NCBI GenBank assembly: GCA_022361095.1
Contig: JAKSBO010000237.1
Location: 1 to 7,830 of the forward strand
Reading direction: 5' to 3'
DNA length: 7,830 nucleotides
Origin: Desulfobacterales bacterium
GTDB lineage: Bacteria; Desulfobacterota; Desulfobacteria; Desulfobacterales; Desulfobacteraceae
The translations under genes and the position numbers were made by a program. Every line of letters starts with the position of its first letter. Position 1 is the first letter of the stretch. This document shows positions 6,979 through 7,830 of the stretch, in pieces. The notes beneath the pieces are model-generated. The model saw only the letters and a list, made by a program, of their open reading frames with translations, was not told the origin of the DNA and made no database searches.

Positions 6979-7830
6979 GCGTCCCACATCGTCCCGCCAC
7001 ATCGCCCCCCCACAATCCTCCACAAAATCCTCATGCAAGAGCGTCTCTCTTGTCATCCACTCTTCTCCATGTCTTACTTCCTTCTCCTGCCTTCCTTGGA
7101 CGAGAGAATCAACTTTCCTCCATCCATCATTACACTGTTGATGAATTGACATCACTTCTCCTTCATTGTTAACTAACATTTCAAAGTCTGACAGCAGTCT
7201 CTTACTACTGCCTTTATCACACTCATGATCATCAGTGCAGTGTTCATCTCTGCATCCATTTGTCAGATCAAAGTCTTGCAGATCCTTCTGATGATCACAC
7301 ATTATAGTGGCCTCACTCGCCACTGCCTCCAACTTCAAATCAACCAGATTGCTTGATTCATTTATGGCCTTACTCGTCATGACAGCAATCTGGCTCTCTT
7401 CTCCTGTGGACTCACTCTCCACAGAAAGGAAAGATTTGTCATCACTTCCATTTTCCAAATGATGTACAGAGCGGAAGGTATAATTGTAAACATCATTTCT
7501 TTCACCAGTAGGAGTCACAGCACAATAATTCCCTCCATTGACTACAACTGACTTCACCTCACTAGTCATACACTCAGGATCTTGGACAGACGACTCATCC
7601 ATCCATGCCACACCGTCATCTAACACGTAGCTCTCTTCACGTTCCAATGGATAGTTCCTAGTATCAATCATTGATGACTGAGCATCCGAATTCACAAGTT
7701 TAGACAATGCTTCGCCACAAATATCGCCAACTGTAGCTCCAAAACCACGATTGCGTTGCAAGAGGGATGCCACCCATAGGCACTCCCAAACCGACTTGAA
7801 GGCATCCATTTGCCTTGAAAACTCGAACCA
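6967..7830 (-). CDS. Unrecognised eukaryote-like coding segment, open at window edge
   Basis: The minus-strand frame is open for 287 codons, from the window edge (7830) to TAG at 6967-6969. The first ATG is at 7809-7807, but seven sense codons precede it (WFEFSRQ), so the true start may lie outside. I recognise no family. Residues 1-45 of the visible frame are moderately hydrophobic (VWECLWVASLLQRN). The remainder is acidic and polar, with about ten Cys and seven Trp, many Asp/Glu/Ser, and patches such as ESESTGEES that look disordered. No transmembrane helix or bacterial catalytic motif is seen. Codon choice includes AGA, AGG, TCA and GGA, unlike the neighbouring genes, and CpG is depleted: 16 in the last 810 bases, about half that expected. 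It could be part of a eukaryotic exon in a chimeric contig. The long open frame supports real coding, but this is not certain. Confidence 0.45.
   Translation of the reverse strand, partial: WFEFSRQMDAFKSVWECLWVASLLQRNRGFGATVGDICGEALSKLVNSDAQSSMIDTRNYPLEREESYVLDDGVAWMDESSVQDPECMTSEVKSVVVNGGNYCAVTPTGERNDVYNYTFRSVHHLENGSDDKSFLSVESESTGEESQIAVMTSKAINESSNLVDLKLEAVASEATIMCDHQKDLQDFDLTNGCRDEHCTDDHECDKGSSKRLLSDFEMLVNNEGEVMSIHQQCNDGWRKVDSLVQGRQEKEVRHGEEWMTRETLLHEDFVEDCGGAMWRDDVGRELW
6981..7017 (+). repeat. Three imperfect C-rich tandem units
   Basis: Units GTCCCACATC (6981-6990), GTCCCGCCACATC (6991-7003) and GCCCCCCCACAATC (7004-7017) share a G-C-run-ACATC/ACAATC design and include a C7 homopolymer. 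The array resembles a decayed minisatellite. It lies within the 3' end of the minus-strand frame, where it encodes the Gly/Arg/Asp/Trp-rich tail. Confidence 0.55.

Larger units (their letters stand above)
6915..7020. other. Probable junction between bacterial and foreign sequence
   Basis: Up to about 6,915 the sequence encodes a normal kinase ATPase domain and has CpG at about the frequency its base composition predicts. From about 7,020 on it has strong CpG depletion and an unrelated open frame on the other strand. Between them lie an A7 run, a CT-rich run (6941-6956), an 11-bp tandem duplication, and three imperfect C-rich repeats ending in a C7 run. The exact breakpoint cannot be fixed by eye. 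Such simple sequence is typical of assembly joins, though real recombination could also use it. Confidence 0.6.

Noticed and set aside
1..7830. tRNA, rRNA, riboswitch, insertion sequence or attachment site
   Set aside because: I looked for rRNA-like or tRNA-like stretches, transposase motifs and terminal inverted repeats on both strands and saw none that I could support by eye.

Overview
The window looks like a bacterial chromosomal segment (about 1-6,920) joined to a differently composed, eukaryote-like segment (about 7,020-7,830). The bacterial part carries six genes, all on the + strand: the tail of an unknown gene and five complete or nearly complete ones. Gene order, protein style and the Shine-Dalgarno sequences suggest a Gram-negative bacterium. 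A Desulfobacterota (Desulfobacterales-like) origin is my best guess; it rests on family familiarity, not on any marker gene in the window.

Layout. 1-45 is the end of an upstream reading frame. 46-135 is a 90-bp gap containing five head-to-tail copies of an 11-bp repeat, followed by a strong Shine-Dalgarno sequence. 136-4,990 is a tight four-gene cassette: an ABC ATPase (GldA-like, TTG start), an ABC-2 permease (GldF-like), a large membrane-anchored GldG-like auxiliary protein and a DUF4340 protein. A PlsC-type acylglycerol-phosphate acyltransferase (4,987-5,706) overlaps the DUF4340 gene by 4 bp. After an 88-bp gap with a small perfect palindrome comes a soluble PAS histidine kinase (5,795-6,964).

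How the genes may work together. ATPase, permease, GldG-like protein and DUF4340 protein form the recurrent 'gliding-type' ABC cassette. In Bacteroidetes, GldA/F/G are linked to gliding; elsewhere the cassette is widespread and its substrate is unknown. The GldG-like and DUF4340 proteins are both anchored by an N-terminal membrane helix with most of their mass predicted outside the cytoplasm. They probably form an extracytoplasmic module on the transporter. Translational coupling to PlsC hints at, but does not prove, a link with phospholipid or envelope metabolism. The kinase is probably a separate transcription unit; no response regulator is visible.

The last ~860 bases differ in kind. One minus-strand frame is open from 7,830 to a stop at 6,967-6,969. 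It encodes an acidic, Cys-containing, low-complexity-looking protein with no bacterial family I recognise, and CpG is clearly depleted there. The boundary lies in a repetitive stretch at about 6,915-7,020, where the kinase also loses family-like sequence. The simplest reading is a chimeric metagenomic contig (bacterium plus eukaryotic host or contaminant); transfer into the bacterium is possible but less likely. A second, milder oddity is a drop in GC inside the GldG-like gene near 2,860.

I did not find a clearly novel system. The points most worth following are the foreign 3' segment, the 11-bp repeat array ahead of the operon, and the undefined role of the ABC/GldG/DUF4340/PlsC cassette.
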